From Aldrovandia affinis (lineage: Eukaryota; Chordata; Actinopteri; Notacanthiformes; Halosauridae): a stretch of 64,000 bases of DNA. Position 1 is the stretch's first letter. Each line of letters opens with the position of its first letter. The position numbers and the translations under genes were made by a program. Shown piece after piece: positions 31,128 to 43,940 of the stretch. The notes under the pieces are model-generated. The model saw only the letters and a list, made by a program, of their open reading frames with translations. It was not told the DNA's origin and did not search any database. The stretch spans positions 4,437,154 to 4,501,153 of the forward strand of contig JAINUG010000015.1 in assembly GCA_029706075.1 (NCBI GenBank). Direction: 5' to 3'.

Positions 31128-34100
31128 AATTCATGTAATAAACACGAACAATGTAGGAGACATTATACCAATATTATATATATTAGTATATTTATATTAT
31201 AATAGGCAGCTGAGGAGAAATTGTACTGCTAAAATGATGATAACAGGAGGCAGGAAGGTTCTGTATGCTAAAGCCTCACTGGGGAGGGCAGAGATCAGGT
31301 TGAGGTAACTGGATACGTTCCTGGTGTAAACAGCTAAGTTGTGGAGTCCTCCAAGTAAGCGTGTCTGAGCCTGACTGCTGAACTGTAGCCATGATAAATT
31401 GCGGTGAATCAATTTGTCATCTGCCAATCTTCCCTGTGTAGACTTTAGACAAAGAGTAGCTGTAAGAGGATGAGCCCCGAATAGTCTGAAAAAGGGACCA
31501 ATGGAAAAAAATAGATAAATACTTACTTAATTAAAAGTCTATCAATAATTCAAACTTTCGGCCGCAGTCCATGAATATTTTAGAGAAATTTAGCTGACAC
31601 CCCCCACCCCTTTGTCTTTTCTCTTCTTTTTTTGTCTTTTCTCTTCTCTCTCACCAATTAACTTGTGTAACTCCGAACGGAATCTTGAATCATTGACTCG
31701 GTCGCTGAAATAAATGAATGTATTTGTGGTGCTTTTCAGTTATAAACTCATTGGATTTCTCTGTGTGGTGAGGCATGCCGCCGCTGCCTCTGAACAAACC
31801 CTGTTTAATAGTTAATGGTTGTTTATAGAGAGATGTATGTTTCTGCTCAGAATGTATGGCAGCGCAGCGAGTGTCCCTGAGGTGGACCGTGAGATGGATC
31901 ACGGCGCTGGGAGCAGAGAGAGAAGGATTGCAGGTCAGCGCTGCCCGAGGGACTTTGGCGGTTAATAGGACCGAGTCAGTAGCATCTTCGAATTTCCATA
32001 TTATAGATGTTTTTTTTGTACCAAGCTGTAGGGCTGAACACCTTAATAATGCAGGGGGCCCTGACCCCGCACCCTTCTCATCCTGACCACATTCAGCCGG
32101 AGCCAATGCGGAGCTGATGGAGAGGTGAGGGGTATTCTGGGAAAAGTGGAGATCCATGAGCGAGAAATGGTTGCCGATTTGTTTCTACGCCATTGTGTCT
32201 AACACTGCAGTAGTTACTTTGCGCGCTTTTATAATAAAAAACAATTGCCTTGCATTCATTCCCTTTTTTTATTTTTTTGAACAATTGTTTATCTGTTATT
32301 CCTCTTCAATTTTAGCGGATATTTTGAATCTCTGCTGTGTCACCTGCAGCTGTGCAGGATTGCTGCAGCTGAAGTGCACGCGCTCCTATGCACTCACCAT
32401 GAGCCAGTGCTTATTTTCCACACTACAGGCCAAACAGTATGGCAGGAGAACTCCTGCAGAGGAATGAGTGCAGAGTTAATCAAATGCAGAGTCAACTTCA
32501 ACCCACCCTACCTCAAGTGGGGCAAGGCCAATGGTGTCTGCTGCTGGTCATAGCTGGCTTATGACATAGCCAAGTCTTAAATGTAGTTACTATGCTGTAG
32601 GGCCCAGCATGCACTCGTAGAAAGAGCTTTTATGGAATTACCCAATCGGGAGCCACTCGGGAGCCGTATGAAATAATTTTGAAGCTAACAACTTATTTGT
32701 TTCAACTAACAGAGGCAATCAAGGGAGGAAGAAAAGAACACAGATGCTGATTAGGGCAATTCTATTTAAATTGAATATTTTGCTCATGCAAAACAAGAAA
32801 AAAACGGATTCTTTACAGTCATCAAATACAGGTAAGCAAGATGCCTTCCGTGTTTGTGTATTTGTATTTGTAGCTCACCAGCTCCCACTGTTCTGAGAGC
32901 AGGCCTGGATTTTACCCACAATGCATTATGCAGCATCGCTACCTCCAATAAAAGGATCAGCCATTCTCTGACACCTGGATTTTGTTATTGCAAAGGTGAC
33001 ACAAGTCAAGTTATGCATTCCCTCTCTCCACTGCAGCTTGCAATCGTGTACAACTGTATATAAATATTTTTTTTTGGGGGGGGTTGCACTCACTACTTTG
33101 TACAACTTTAAACCTTCCAATCTAACACAACTGGGTAAACATCAAGCAGATAATACTAATCAATTATTCAACAACCCTGCGATTGCAGTTCAGCCTGGAG
33201 CTCATTGCACTTTTATAATGTGAAAGTGAGATGGATGGGTACGCGCCTTGTGATGCATATCCTCTCTCCTGGGCTTTCCATTGTCGGTGAGCAAATCATT
33301 TTTGCCGATTTTATTTTTGGTAGCTGTTTGTTTATTTGTTTTGTTTTTGTTACCTCCGCAGCTGGCAGGTGGAGCAGAGGTTGCGCGTTCGCCCTTGAGT
33401 GTCTGTCTATTTGTCTCCGAACAGTATAACTGAAGAAAAAAAAGAGGGAAGGATTTGCATGAAGCTCGGTGAAATTATTGCCTTCGGGAACAAGATTTTT
33501 ATATTTTTTTAATTCGATTTTTGTTCTTCTACGACAAATTTGTTAACGTTAGCAGAAAGTACAGTTTTTACCAGACTCCCCCGGCATACTGTAGCTAATT
33601 GAATGCGCAATACACATGTGAATTATATTGTTCTTATTGAGATATTGTGATTTGTCTGAGATCTCAGCAGCTGTTTGCATTGAAAGGTCAGATCAAAATG
33701 TCGCATGTTTACTCTTTGTTGCTTTAATGAGATTAACTCCTGTAGGATATTGTCCATTAATAAGCATTGCCCTTTCTGCATTCGAGAAGCTACACTTTTT
33801 TACTTATTTTAATGGCCACTGTCTACACTTTGATGGTGCGACCTTTTCGGCAACAGTATTAAAAAGTGATAAGATTTTTTTTTGAAACCCTCATGCATCT
33901 TTTTAAAAATCCTCGTGCATTCAATTCATACTTATTCAATTCAGTAAATAAATTATATTTCATGTGTTCAAAACAATGTTTGTGTATACATACAAATGTA
34001 AATAGATACAGTATATGCATGAAGTGATTTTGTTTTTGCCCTGTGCTTTTTGCAAAGGCTTGTGTTGCGCTTATGTTTGCTGTATAAAAGCCATTAGCAT

Positions 34101-34468
34101 TAATCTATTGCCCCACCTTCCTGTTAAAGAGATAACAATAATGACATACCGCAACAATATCAATATCATTCAAAAAGGCCTAGAAATATCATGATATCGC
34201 TGTTAGTCATTATCAGCCAACCCTGTTCTCTCCTGAATGCCACTGTGGTTTGCGTGTGAATCTTTTTTTATTTTCACTATTACTGCCTCAGATGAGTGGA
34301 GTAATTTTAGACTGGGTATACATTATTAATAAACCATGCGCAAACGGGAAAACTGACTTACTTAGACAATCCATAAGAGCCAACATGAGTGGCTGTAGCC
34401 TGGAGCAAAGCACATCTCTGCCTGACCTCTTTCTGTTTATTCTGCAAGGCCAGAGATGGGCTGGTGCC
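31128..34468. other. Unique non-coding stretch; possible regulatory DNA
   Basis: No recognised gene. A 155-codon minus-strand open frame (31690-32157) has no domain, and its composition does not resemble coding sequence. Around 31970-32110 repeat-poor sequence including TTTCCATATTATAGATG could be conserved non-coding DNA. T and G homopolymer runs lie at 33066-33081. Confidence 0.35.
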
Positions 34469-34474
34469 TGTGTG

Positions 34475-34521
<47 letters not shown>
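34469..34521. repeat. TG microsatellite
   Basis: About 25 TG units with one CG interruption. Confidence 0.95.
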
Positions 34522-34523
<2 letters not shown>

Positions 34524-36066
34524 GCCTTTGCGAATGTGTACAAGGCAAATAAGCCCGGAGCAATCAATTCACCATGTGTTTACAAGTACTGCCCTGCAGG
34601 CACAGGTTCAGGTCTGCCTGAACTGCATTTGAATGTTTTGCTGGAAAAATACATAAGGTGAATTATTGCAGAGTATTCTATTGCATCTGTGCTAATAACA
34701 CAAGTGGAAAGGACGTTTGTTTCAGTACATGTAAATGAGTCATTTGTTCCCCATTTTTGTCCCTTTTTTTCTAAGGGAGATGAGGCCCATTCACACCCAA
34801 TCAGATCACAGAAAATATACCAGCAAAAGTGGCAGAGATGGTTTTTAGCTGCGAGGCTCACACAATCTTCACTTTGCAGTTTAACAGTTATAATAATTGC
34901 CTGGGGTGGTACCTGTGAGAGTTTGCATGTTCTCTGTTTATGTAACATGCTGGTTACTCCCAGACAGTTTAATTTAAACCATGCACAGTTATTAATTCAA
35001 ACTGGAACAACAGGTCACCGCAGAGAAATCTCTCATAGAGCGGCTCATCAGATGCTTTTGCCTGTGGGCTCGTGTCAGGAGTCTGCATGTCAGTGTGCTT
35101 GTGCTCTCCACTATGCCCTGTGATCAGCAGGATCTCTGGATTCACAGAGCCTGGGGGATGTCCATGTAACCCCGGCAGGGACGTGTGTGTGAATCCATGT
35201 TTTGTACATTCTGTTTGAAGCAAATTAGCAGTTGGGGCCCAGAGCAAAGCAAGGTTTACATGGTAGCCTCTCAAAACATGAAGGTCATCTTTTCCTACAT
35301 TCATTTAGGTTATGTTTTTCCCCTTTTAGGTTAACGCTGATTTCTTCTATTTGTTTATGAGTAAATACAATGGGCTTTTGTCCATTGTTTGCACGGTTTT
35401 AAATCTTACATAATTAAAAATTATTCTGTAAGTGGAAATTCCAGTAAAGGAAACTGGTTCAGTTTTTGTTTTGTTTAGCTTTGTTGTCTAGTGATTTGCC
35501 CATTTTGTTCATCGCTGTGTCAGATACATTACTGTTATTTGTATTGTTGCGGAGGCCTTGGTAAAGTCCTTTGAGGCTAACTCGCCAGTGCATGTGTGTT
35601 GACAATCACGGCAGAATTTACTCCACCTAAACCCTTCTTTACAGTCTGCTCTTTGGCTTCAGTCCCAAGGTTAGTGTTAATTTGAATGCCAGGCTTCATG
35701 GGAAAGTGGACATGTAATTTCCAGGCTGTGCTAAATCACACCATTGAACCCCTATTGATTTGAGCTTAATTCACCCCTGACCATTTCTTTCTCAATGGGA
35801 GTGATGCTTAGTGCAGGACTAAATAAATGGATTTTGGTGTTCCAGTGTAAGACTTCCAGTCTAATACTGTAACCCAGCCTGAAATTAAATTAGCTATTAC
35901 TCACAGAGCAACAAGGGGAAAGAATAAGCCTAAGAATAAGTGCAAATGTGTTAATAAAAGCTTTTGGGGATTTTTTGTGGGTTGCAGTGCAACAGAATCC
36001 TCCCCCAGATCCCTAGCACTTGAGAGAATCAGATTCTAAAATGGCTAAGGATCTAAATTGAATGAG
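34522..36066. other. Unique non-coding stretch
   Basis: No gene, RNA or repeat family recognised. Confidence 0.4.
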
Positions 36067-36160
36067 TTGGGCCCACATATCCCATTGGGCCCACATATGC
36101 TGAAAAATGTATGCTTTCACTATTGTAAGTCGCTTTGGATAAAGGCGTCTGCTAAATGGC
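36067..36160 (+). mobile_element. SINE, 5'-truncated copy of the 51.3-kb family
   Basis: From about 36083 the sequence matches the reverse complement of 51301-51390 with few differences: GGGCCCACATATGCTGAAAA, then the tail TAAGTCGCTTTGGATAAAGG and CGTCTGCTAAATGG, followed by TA repeats. The tRNA-like head is missing. The phrase TTGGGCCCACATAT is doubled (36067 and 36085). The tail corresponds to the 3' end of the L2 LINE at 43740-43800. Confidence 0.75.
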
Positions 36161-36178
36161 ATATATATATATATATAG
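36161..36178. repeat. TA microsatellite at SINE 3' end
   Basis: Nine TA units directly after the SINE tail. Confidence 0.9.
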
Positions 36179-39100
36179 TTGGAAAGTATACAGTATATAT
36201 ATACTGATACACTACCATTTGTATGCAAATTATTTATTTAATTAGTGAAAAAAGTTAAACTTTATGATGATTATTGCCTTGTGTTTTTCCCTAGACCCCC
36301 ATGTCATGTCACCTGAATAAGATATTCTGCCTTAGAAATAAATATTGAAAATAATATTTTGCTGTCCGTGTTTATCACAATTTTACTGGAAACAGTTGTC
36401 AGAGGCTTACTGCATAGAAAAAGGCTCAACAAGTCTAATTCTTTAATACGATCGTAAGGAGATTAGCTGAGAAATGGCGTTGCCTGTAAATCAATGCAAG
36501 CTATGGAAGAGATCAAAAGTTCATTCCTTATAATGAAATCAAATTATAGTTTAAATGGGCCGGAACAGCTTTAGGATGTGACTGAGTTAGTTTCCATGGA
36601 GCCCTATTCACCCAACCACACCAGGAGAGTATAGGCTCTGTCAGCAATTATTCAATGCATTGTACCCAATTAATCCGTTTGTTGTTTTGTTGACACCTTA
36701 ATTACATTTGATATGCTGATAAGTGATTTATAATTGCAACAATTAGATTTCCACCCTCAATTAGTCACATCTATTGTGGCAATTCTATGACTCATACAGT
36801 TGACTTTGTTCCTTTATATACTAGAACAATTTAATTTAAATGGGATATTTTATACAAAATTACAGCTTTCCCCCCACCCCTCAAAATCCATGGTGATCTG
36901 ACTCTATGAAGCTGAGGGTTGCACTTTGTGTAAAACGGTTTTCCTGATAGACTCCAGCACTTGTGACAAAGTGTGAAGCTGTAGCTATCTCCATCCAGTG
37001 CAATCTGTCTAACTGAAGATCGTTCACACAGTGTGAGGCTCTGCCATTCGTCATCCCCAGCTACATGGTTAGCGTTGCCCGCTGTGATTACACATTCGAT
37101 CCTCTTTGAAAATCGTTATTTTTTCATTTGGAGTGCGTGTTTTGAGTTTCCCCAAGATTTCTGACCGGCAGCTCAACAACTTTGTTCCTGGAAAGATTTG
37201 ATTGGAAAAAACGGGAGTGATGACACAGGCCTCACACTGGGCCGTGTCAAATGTTGCTTCACTGTGCCTCATTGTCCCTTTGAAGGTGGTCTCTGTTATT
37301 CCAACATTCCGAAATAATTGTGAGAAAAAAATTTAAGAACAGTGCATAGCACACATTAGACTCACTAACGCACAACATGGCATTTTCAAAATGTAGGAGA
37401 GTGATGTTAAACAGTAACAGCCAAGAGCATAACCACATATTAAATATATTGAGGGACATAATGAAAGGGAATGCTTTATATGTACAAATTATTGGGGGGG
37501 GGGGCAGATATGACTGTTTTGAATATTGCGCCCCCACTCGCAACGACACATTTTCCAGCACTCTACAGCAGCATGCCATATGAACAGAATTAAACAAACA
37601 CAGCATGTTCTTCTGACTGTTCATTTCATGGTATGAAGCAATGGAGAACAGGTTCGAAGATGTTTAGAAGAAAAAAAAAGCAATTTCCTTACTCCCTCAC
37701 TCATCTTAATTCAGAAGCCCTGTGTTTTATCGACTATCTGAGGTGTAGGACGGAAGTCAGAGTCAAAATGAATGATCTCTAAGCCCTCAGTATCAGAACA
37801 GATCCGTCTGGCGGGGGGGGGGGAGTGTTCAACTCCTGAAGCAGAGACTGTCCTTCATCGGCTGTGCTGCTGTTGCGCATTCTCCCGTGGCACCGCTCTT
37901 CCATATTGTGAAGAGGATTGCCTCGTTGCCATTTTTGCTGCCAACGTAAGCTTTCATGTACGCTACTGAAAAAATCCAATATTTATTGATACTGTGCTTA
38001 TTAGAAATACTTTATAGGACAGGCTTACACATTTGATTATGCATGCCAAATAAAAATGGTTTAAAACAAATGACATTTATAGTGAATCTTATGGTTTTAT
38101 TAGGTATATTTTATATATGTACATGAAATAAATTCTCACAAAGACCAAATTGTATCATCTTTTCTATTCGATGTTAAGAATAGTATCAGCTCAATAATGG
38201 GTATGAAACCAAACTGAGCTGTCAAAACTATATATATGGAAAACGCTATACATGGACATTTTGATTTATTATAATATATGCAAAGGATGCCTTTTGTATT
38301 ATATTGTGAGTTCCTCAGAGAGATTCATATTAAATATAATTTGTTCTTGGAAATGGATTAACTCATGTATGACCTGATTAGCATGATTCAATATGTGGCA
38401 GAAGATGTATGGCCTGATCCGCATTGAGAAGTCTACATTCTAGATGTATTTGGTCTTTTTAATGGAAGGTTCTCTGGCTATTTCTCCCAGACAAGCCTCT
38501 GGTGAGTAGCTATATCATGGCATTGATATCCTTCTACTAATTCACTTTTCTGTCCTCCAAAACAGCAGTTGGAGGACAAGGTGTTTTCAAGACCATGGTC
38601 TTCTTCTTTTTGGGTAGAAACATGAAACTGATTGCGTAATGTGCTCAGTTTGAACCCTTAGCTTCTCCGTGTGCGTGAATGTGGCACGTTGATCTTTCCC
38701 CCTTCCACAATGATGCTCTACTGTCAGCGCCAACTGAGACTGAGAGAGCAGCCATGTGCTACTGCATCATTACACTGCAAATTAAACATCAAATCTTCCC
38801 CCTTGAAGCTCGCTAATATCAGACATTCACTTTCATCAGAATGGTTTCTGTCCTTTGTGCAGAACTCAAAGCACTTCAGGAAGCAGCCCATATTCCAAGC
38901 CAGTTTAATTCTGCTTTACACATAGTAATTCCGTTCACAAGACAAGAAATCGCACGCATTGTTTGTCCCAGAGTGTGAGAATGGCTATAAAAGACAACTG
39001 GCCCGTTTTAAGGTAGTCTACATTACCCAGCCCCTAAAAGGCCTGCTTTAGTGTCTCTCGCAGAGGTTTTATAAGATCAGATTTTCACAGAGTGCAAGGA

Positions 39101-41104
39101 AGGATGTGTTTGTGATTGGGGTCATTCCAATGACCTGCGCTTTTTTACGAGTTAAGGCAGTGCGGAACGATTCCTCACAGCAGCGGTGGGACACTGCGCC
39201 AGCTAATGTGAATAAAGTCAATAACCTCATCGCCAATGGAGTCCTGTGTGGTGTAAACCTCCTTCATCACTGGGCCCCTGCGCACAGGCTACAGAATTGC
39301 ACTCCATTTAAAACAGCATCAACAGCAACACTAATTCAGTGATTCATTCTGCCCAGTGCTGGTGATCTTTTTTAATTGTACTTTTTCACCACCAAACGAT
39401 GAGTCTATAGTGCTTAGTTGCAACCGTTTTACTTGTTTGATTTTTTTGGTTTTTGTTTGTGCTTACATGTACATTATGGTCAGTTGAGCAGTTGAGGTCA
39501 CTTTAGGTGAGAGGTGCTTCATTGTGACACAATAGCTGATAGCTTAATGGCGGGTGGAGATTAATGGTTTTGACCAGGGTGTATTAATGGAAAGTCTCCT
39601 GACCATGGCGTGGAATGGCACTGATCAGCGGAGTGTGCTGTGAAGTGACAGAGAGCCTGGACGGAGCAACCACATGAGGAGAGAGATCAGAATCGCATAT
39701 ATACAGTGGGGTTTACGGACCCCCTTCCCCAGGCAGCTAAACGGGGTGTGCTATGCCAGGCTAGGACCTGACCACAGGCACATAACAAGGCAATGGACTG
39801 CAATGCACGATATGTCAATATATTTTACCAAAGGACCCCCCACCTCCCTTGCCCTAGTGGTTGGCGCAGCACAGGAATTCCACAATGATATGTTCAGTCT
39901 AACCAACAGGAGACACCTGAGGCTGGATGCAAAAACACTGTCCCTCAGTGGGGGCTGCATTTCACCGCACTCCATATGGCAGAAGAGATCAGCAACACCT
40001 TTGTGCTTTCTTTAAGCATGACTTACCCTCGGACTTAACCCACAGCCACTGGAGAAAATAGGGGAGATTTAGAACAAATGTGCTTGGAAGTTCCACCTTA
40101 GCTGTCTCACCAAAATGGCTAAAACTGAGCAAATGACGGACAAATCCAGTCACAAAGAAACTGCTGTGATGCCTTCAATACTCTATATTCCAATTTCCTT
40201 TTACTTTTCACCAAACTGATAAAAGTAGACCAAGCTGATGATCTGCACAGCCCCTCCCACCCCGCAGGGTATACTGGTCTAGTGTAGTGATTTGCTCGCT
40301 ACTGTGGAATCCTTATTCTGGGATTTGAACAAGCCACAGGGTGAGATCTGACGAAGCAGGCAACCATTTGATCAAATTTAAATTAAATCATTTTAGACAT
40401 TTAATTCCAGTTGTGTGGATTATAAAACTGTTTATATAAGCGAAGTGTGATCTCCATGCGTCCAGTAACAGGAGCACGGGGTGTGTAAATCTTTGCACCG
40501 CGAAATATGTGGTGATACGCAGTGCAGTGCGGTGCTGTGCATGTGAGAGTGGCTTCGGTCATGGCACTCACTCATGCAGGAGCCTAAAGACTGAAAGTTG
40601 GTTGCCATAGAAACTATAATGAGACCATAAATCACGCTAATGGGACCTCTCATAGTATCTCCATCTTGATCAAATTCAAGAGGAACACTGTGCCCCGCCC
40701 CAAACAGCCCTGTCATCTGAAGATTGGATAGGACTGGATTTCAGCGGGTTTTTTAGAGGTTTTATTCAGTGACATTTTTTTTTTGCATTATGAGTCTCTT
40801 CTCTGCCAGTGGCAGCTTTACTATTGATACTAACAACACTTCTGTCACTGTCAGCAGCCTTAGACAGTCTGTAAGGGAGCTGGCAGTGTGTCCAGCACAA
40901 TGGGCCGGAGTGGCGATATGAATGAGATTAGAGTAATGGTCCGCCCAGTCCAAGAGACATTATGTTTCTGTGTACATACAAGATAAGGGCACTATGGTCC
41001 AAAATCACACATTTCAAGGAACCAACAGCACAACCGTATATATGCCAGTACGGCATAAATCTTTAGGCAGAACATTTGAGGCATACAGATCAGTGAGTGG
41101 CCTT
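36179..41104. other. Unique stretch with conserved-element texture
   Basis: No gene recognised in about 4.9 kb. Repeat-poor blocks rich in homeodomain and RFX-like motifs lie at about 36590-36790 (TTAATTACATTTGATATGCT, CAATTAGATTTCC), 38940-39300 and 40540-40690 (TTGGTTGCCATAGAAAC, CACGCTAATGGG). Such blocks often prove to be enhancers, but nothing here can be tested without alignment. C- and G-runs occur at 37494-37504 and 37812-37822. Confidence 0.35.
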
Positions 41105-41291
41105 GCACACACTCAATCACACATGCACATGTGCTTACACACATACACACACACACAGTATCCACATACACGCGCATACACCCACTTGCGCACGTATACT
41201 TATACACACACACACATGCACACGTACATCCACACATACACACACATACACATGCACATACACTTACACACACACACACATACACACACAG
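41105..41291. repeat. CA-rich imperfect microsatellite
   Basis: CACA with ATGCACA, ACATAC and ACGT interruptions over about 185 bp. Confidence 0.95.
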
Positions 41292-42836
41292 GGAACCGGT
41301 TTTATTTTATTTAATTTTTGCATTGAGGCTGCAGACAGGCCACACAGCCCCAGAGCTTTGAAGCAGTGGTCTGAAATAAAGCTGTCAATCTGTGAAATTG
41401 CAAGGACAGCCTGAAGGACCAAGGGCAGTTTGATTGCGGCTCACAGTACCACAATTACCCCCCATTATTTTTTCAGAGTAGGATCGCCTAGTCCTCCTAA
41501 GGGAAGAGCGGATACGGACTCCTCTCCTTATATCTGTGGCTTAGACTGCTGAGCTGGGCACCGTCACAGTTCCTCTGCCGGGCCATGATACTGTGCCTGC
41601 AGCAGCACACTGGACCTCCAGAGGAGAGGAACAGAGATGTAAAAATGTCATCTTGGCTTCGCTGCTCGCCCACTCTCACAATGAAGCCGCCGGTGAATCG
41701 ACATTGCTAGTGTGACGAGGGGCACAGGGCACGGAGCGCGCAAGCTGTCCACACCTGCGCTCAGTCCGTGCGCCACCTTTAGTTCAATGGGACCTGACGC
41801 AGCTTTTAATACGTTTTACAGATCCCAAAGGGAGAACCTGTTAAAATATTTATTCTGTGTTTTGAGATCTGTCAGATTTTTTTCGCATACGCATGCCGCA
41901 GCTAATCAAATTTTACTGCAATCTTGTATCTCTCATAGCTGGAACGACTGTAGGCGGGAGTCCTGTGCAGTGATGCATAACTGGCCCTAGTGGCACACCG
42001 GCAGGTTATACGCTGACTTGTTGTGCAATAGCAACTCCCCCGGTCGGTTAGATGCCTGTAGTCTGCCTGTGCTAACATTTCGTTCAAGGTGATACTGCTA
42101 GACTGGCCTCCAAAGCAGCGACTGCATCCTGTATCCCGCCTCTCTTTGTCTCTCATTGCTGGTTTCAGATTGCTGCTCTCATTCAATTAAAGACCTTGAC
42201 ACTAACCTACTAGGCACAGATCCTTGCTACCTTCATTCCATTGGCAGGCATACCTATTTAGACGTCTGCTCGAGCTCTTTGCTCTGCAAACTTGTGTCAT
42301 GTGACAGTTCCTCCAATTAGTGGCCACATGTTCTGTTCACCTTGTTTCCTCACTGGCCCCCCCAGTGGTGGAATAAGCTAATTGCATCTGTCAGAATGAC
42401 AGAAGCACTAACCATCTTCTGACTCGACTAAATGGTTATGGAGTGCCAATTATGACATCAAATGATATCATTTTTTTGATTAATTTCTCTCATATTTAGG
42501 ATTAATGTCAATTTTTAAAATAGCCTTAACATATCAAATTCGAAATAATTCTAAATTCTGAACATTACATATTTAAGAAAATACATGCATGTATTTAATG
42601 TAAATGTTTCATTTTTTAGCATATAGAAAAGGTTTGAAATAGATATAGGTGAGTAGCTGATTTTGTCTGCAGTTTTGATCTCATGTCTCTATTGCTAAAC
42701 CACTCTGAAACTCAGAGGACAAAACTATATAGCGCTAAGACAGAAAGCAACTTAATTAAAATAGCCTACTAACCATAAAAAATATCAAACTGATTCAAAG
42801 CACTGGCTTGTAACACACAAACAAAGCTAAAACCTG
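41292..42836. other. Unique non-coding stretch
   Basis: No gene recognised. Composition is mixed, GC-richer at 41500-41800 and AT-rich at 42440-42840. Confidence 0.4.
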
Positions 42837-43807
42837 AAATATTTCTCTAGGTGACACCTTGGTCATCATCACCCTGCGCGAAGAATCTCGGTGTTGTGAT
42901 GGACAACAGGCTGTCTCTGTCAAAGAACATCGCAGCGGTAAGCCGGGCGTGCAGATTCTTCCTGTATAACATCAGGAGAATCCATCCCTTCCTTACCATG
43001 TACTCTACCCAGCTCCTGGTCCAAGCAATGGTACTGTCCCGCTTGGACTACTGCAACTCGCTTCTGGCTGGCCTTCCGGCATCTGCCATCAGACCCCTGC
43101 AACTCATCCAGAACGCTGCAGCCCGCCTGGTCTTCAACCTTCCCAGATACTCCCATGTCACCCCCCTGCTCACTACCCTCCACTGGCTGCCTGTTATAGC
43201 TCGTATCAAATTCAAAACATTGGTGCTAGCATACCAGGCAGTCAAGGGATCAGCCCCAACATACCTCCTCAAGATCTTCAAACTCTATACACCTGCCAGA
43301 CCACTCCGTTCTGCTACCTCAGGACGCCTGGCGCCTCCTCCCCTCCGCACCTGTGCTTCCAGGTCACGTCTCCTGTCGGTTCTGGCTCCTCGATGGTGGA
43401 ATGACCTTCCCGTGGAAGTCAGAACAGCCGAGACCCTGACCACCTTCAAGCGACGACTGAAGACTCACCTCTTTAGGGTGCACCTCTCCCTGTAGTCCGG
43501 TTTTGTTACTTAGGGACATAGCTGTCTAGTATTGCACTCATGTCTACTTGTTTATGTATTGTATTAGGTTTAGGCATTATTTCGCCGATATTTTCCGCAC
43601 TGATTGTTTTATTGCTGCCTTTGAATCGTTGCTACAGATTTACCTACAGGGTCCTAGTTTAACTATGTGGTTGCTCCTAGCACCTGGAATTGTACTTCCC
43701 TCTAGGGTGGCTTTCAGCTAAACTGTTCTTGTCCACGGTTAATACTTTGTTGTACGTCACTCTGGATAAGAGCGTCTGCCAAATGCCTGTAATGTAATGT
43801 AAATATT
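42837..43807 (+). mobile_element. L2-type LINE (UnaL2-like), 5'-truncated
   Basis: Holds a 214-codon open frame, a 300-bp 3' untranslated region and a 3' end TGGATAAGAGCGTCTGCC followed by TGTAATGTAATGTAA. TGTAA repeats and this hairpin are the known 3' end of eel UnaL2. The heptamer AAATATT at 42837-42843 and 43801-43807 may be the target duplication, with the element proper at 42844-43800. Both the open frame and the clean tail indicate one of the younger insertions in the window. Confidence 0.85.
42851..43495 (+). pseudogene. L2-type LINE ORF2, C-terminal part (open)
   Basis: The C-terminal portion of the LINE polyprotein downstream of the reverse transcriptase catalytic core. It shows AKNLGVVMDNRLSLSKNI (residues 9-27), LSRLDYCNSLLAGLP (62-76), LQLIQNAAARLVFNLP (83-98), LHWLPVIARIKFK (110-122), APRWWNDLPVEVRTAE (179-194) and FKRRLKTHLFRVHLSL (199-214). 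This order is characteristic of the CR1/L2 group in fish. The frame is open from an upstream TAG, and GTG at 42851 is only the first possible start. The real protein began far upstream and was lost by 5' truncation. There are no internal stops or frameshifts. Endonuclease and reverse transcriptase motifs are absent. Confidence 0.85.
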
Positions 43808-43940
43808 GGGATAAAAAAGGATGGGACTGAGTATTATTCCAAATTGTGCAGAAATTAAACTGCTACATATCACTGAGTCTCTGTAGATTTCAGAATATCA
43901 AGTACAATATTGTTTGATTTGAAATGAAATCTGTCATAGT

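Noticed and set aside
31690-32157. 155-codon minus-strand open frame, one of the longest in the window
   Set aside because: No recognisable domain, no coding-like composition, no splice or start context; expected by chance in GC-richer sequence.
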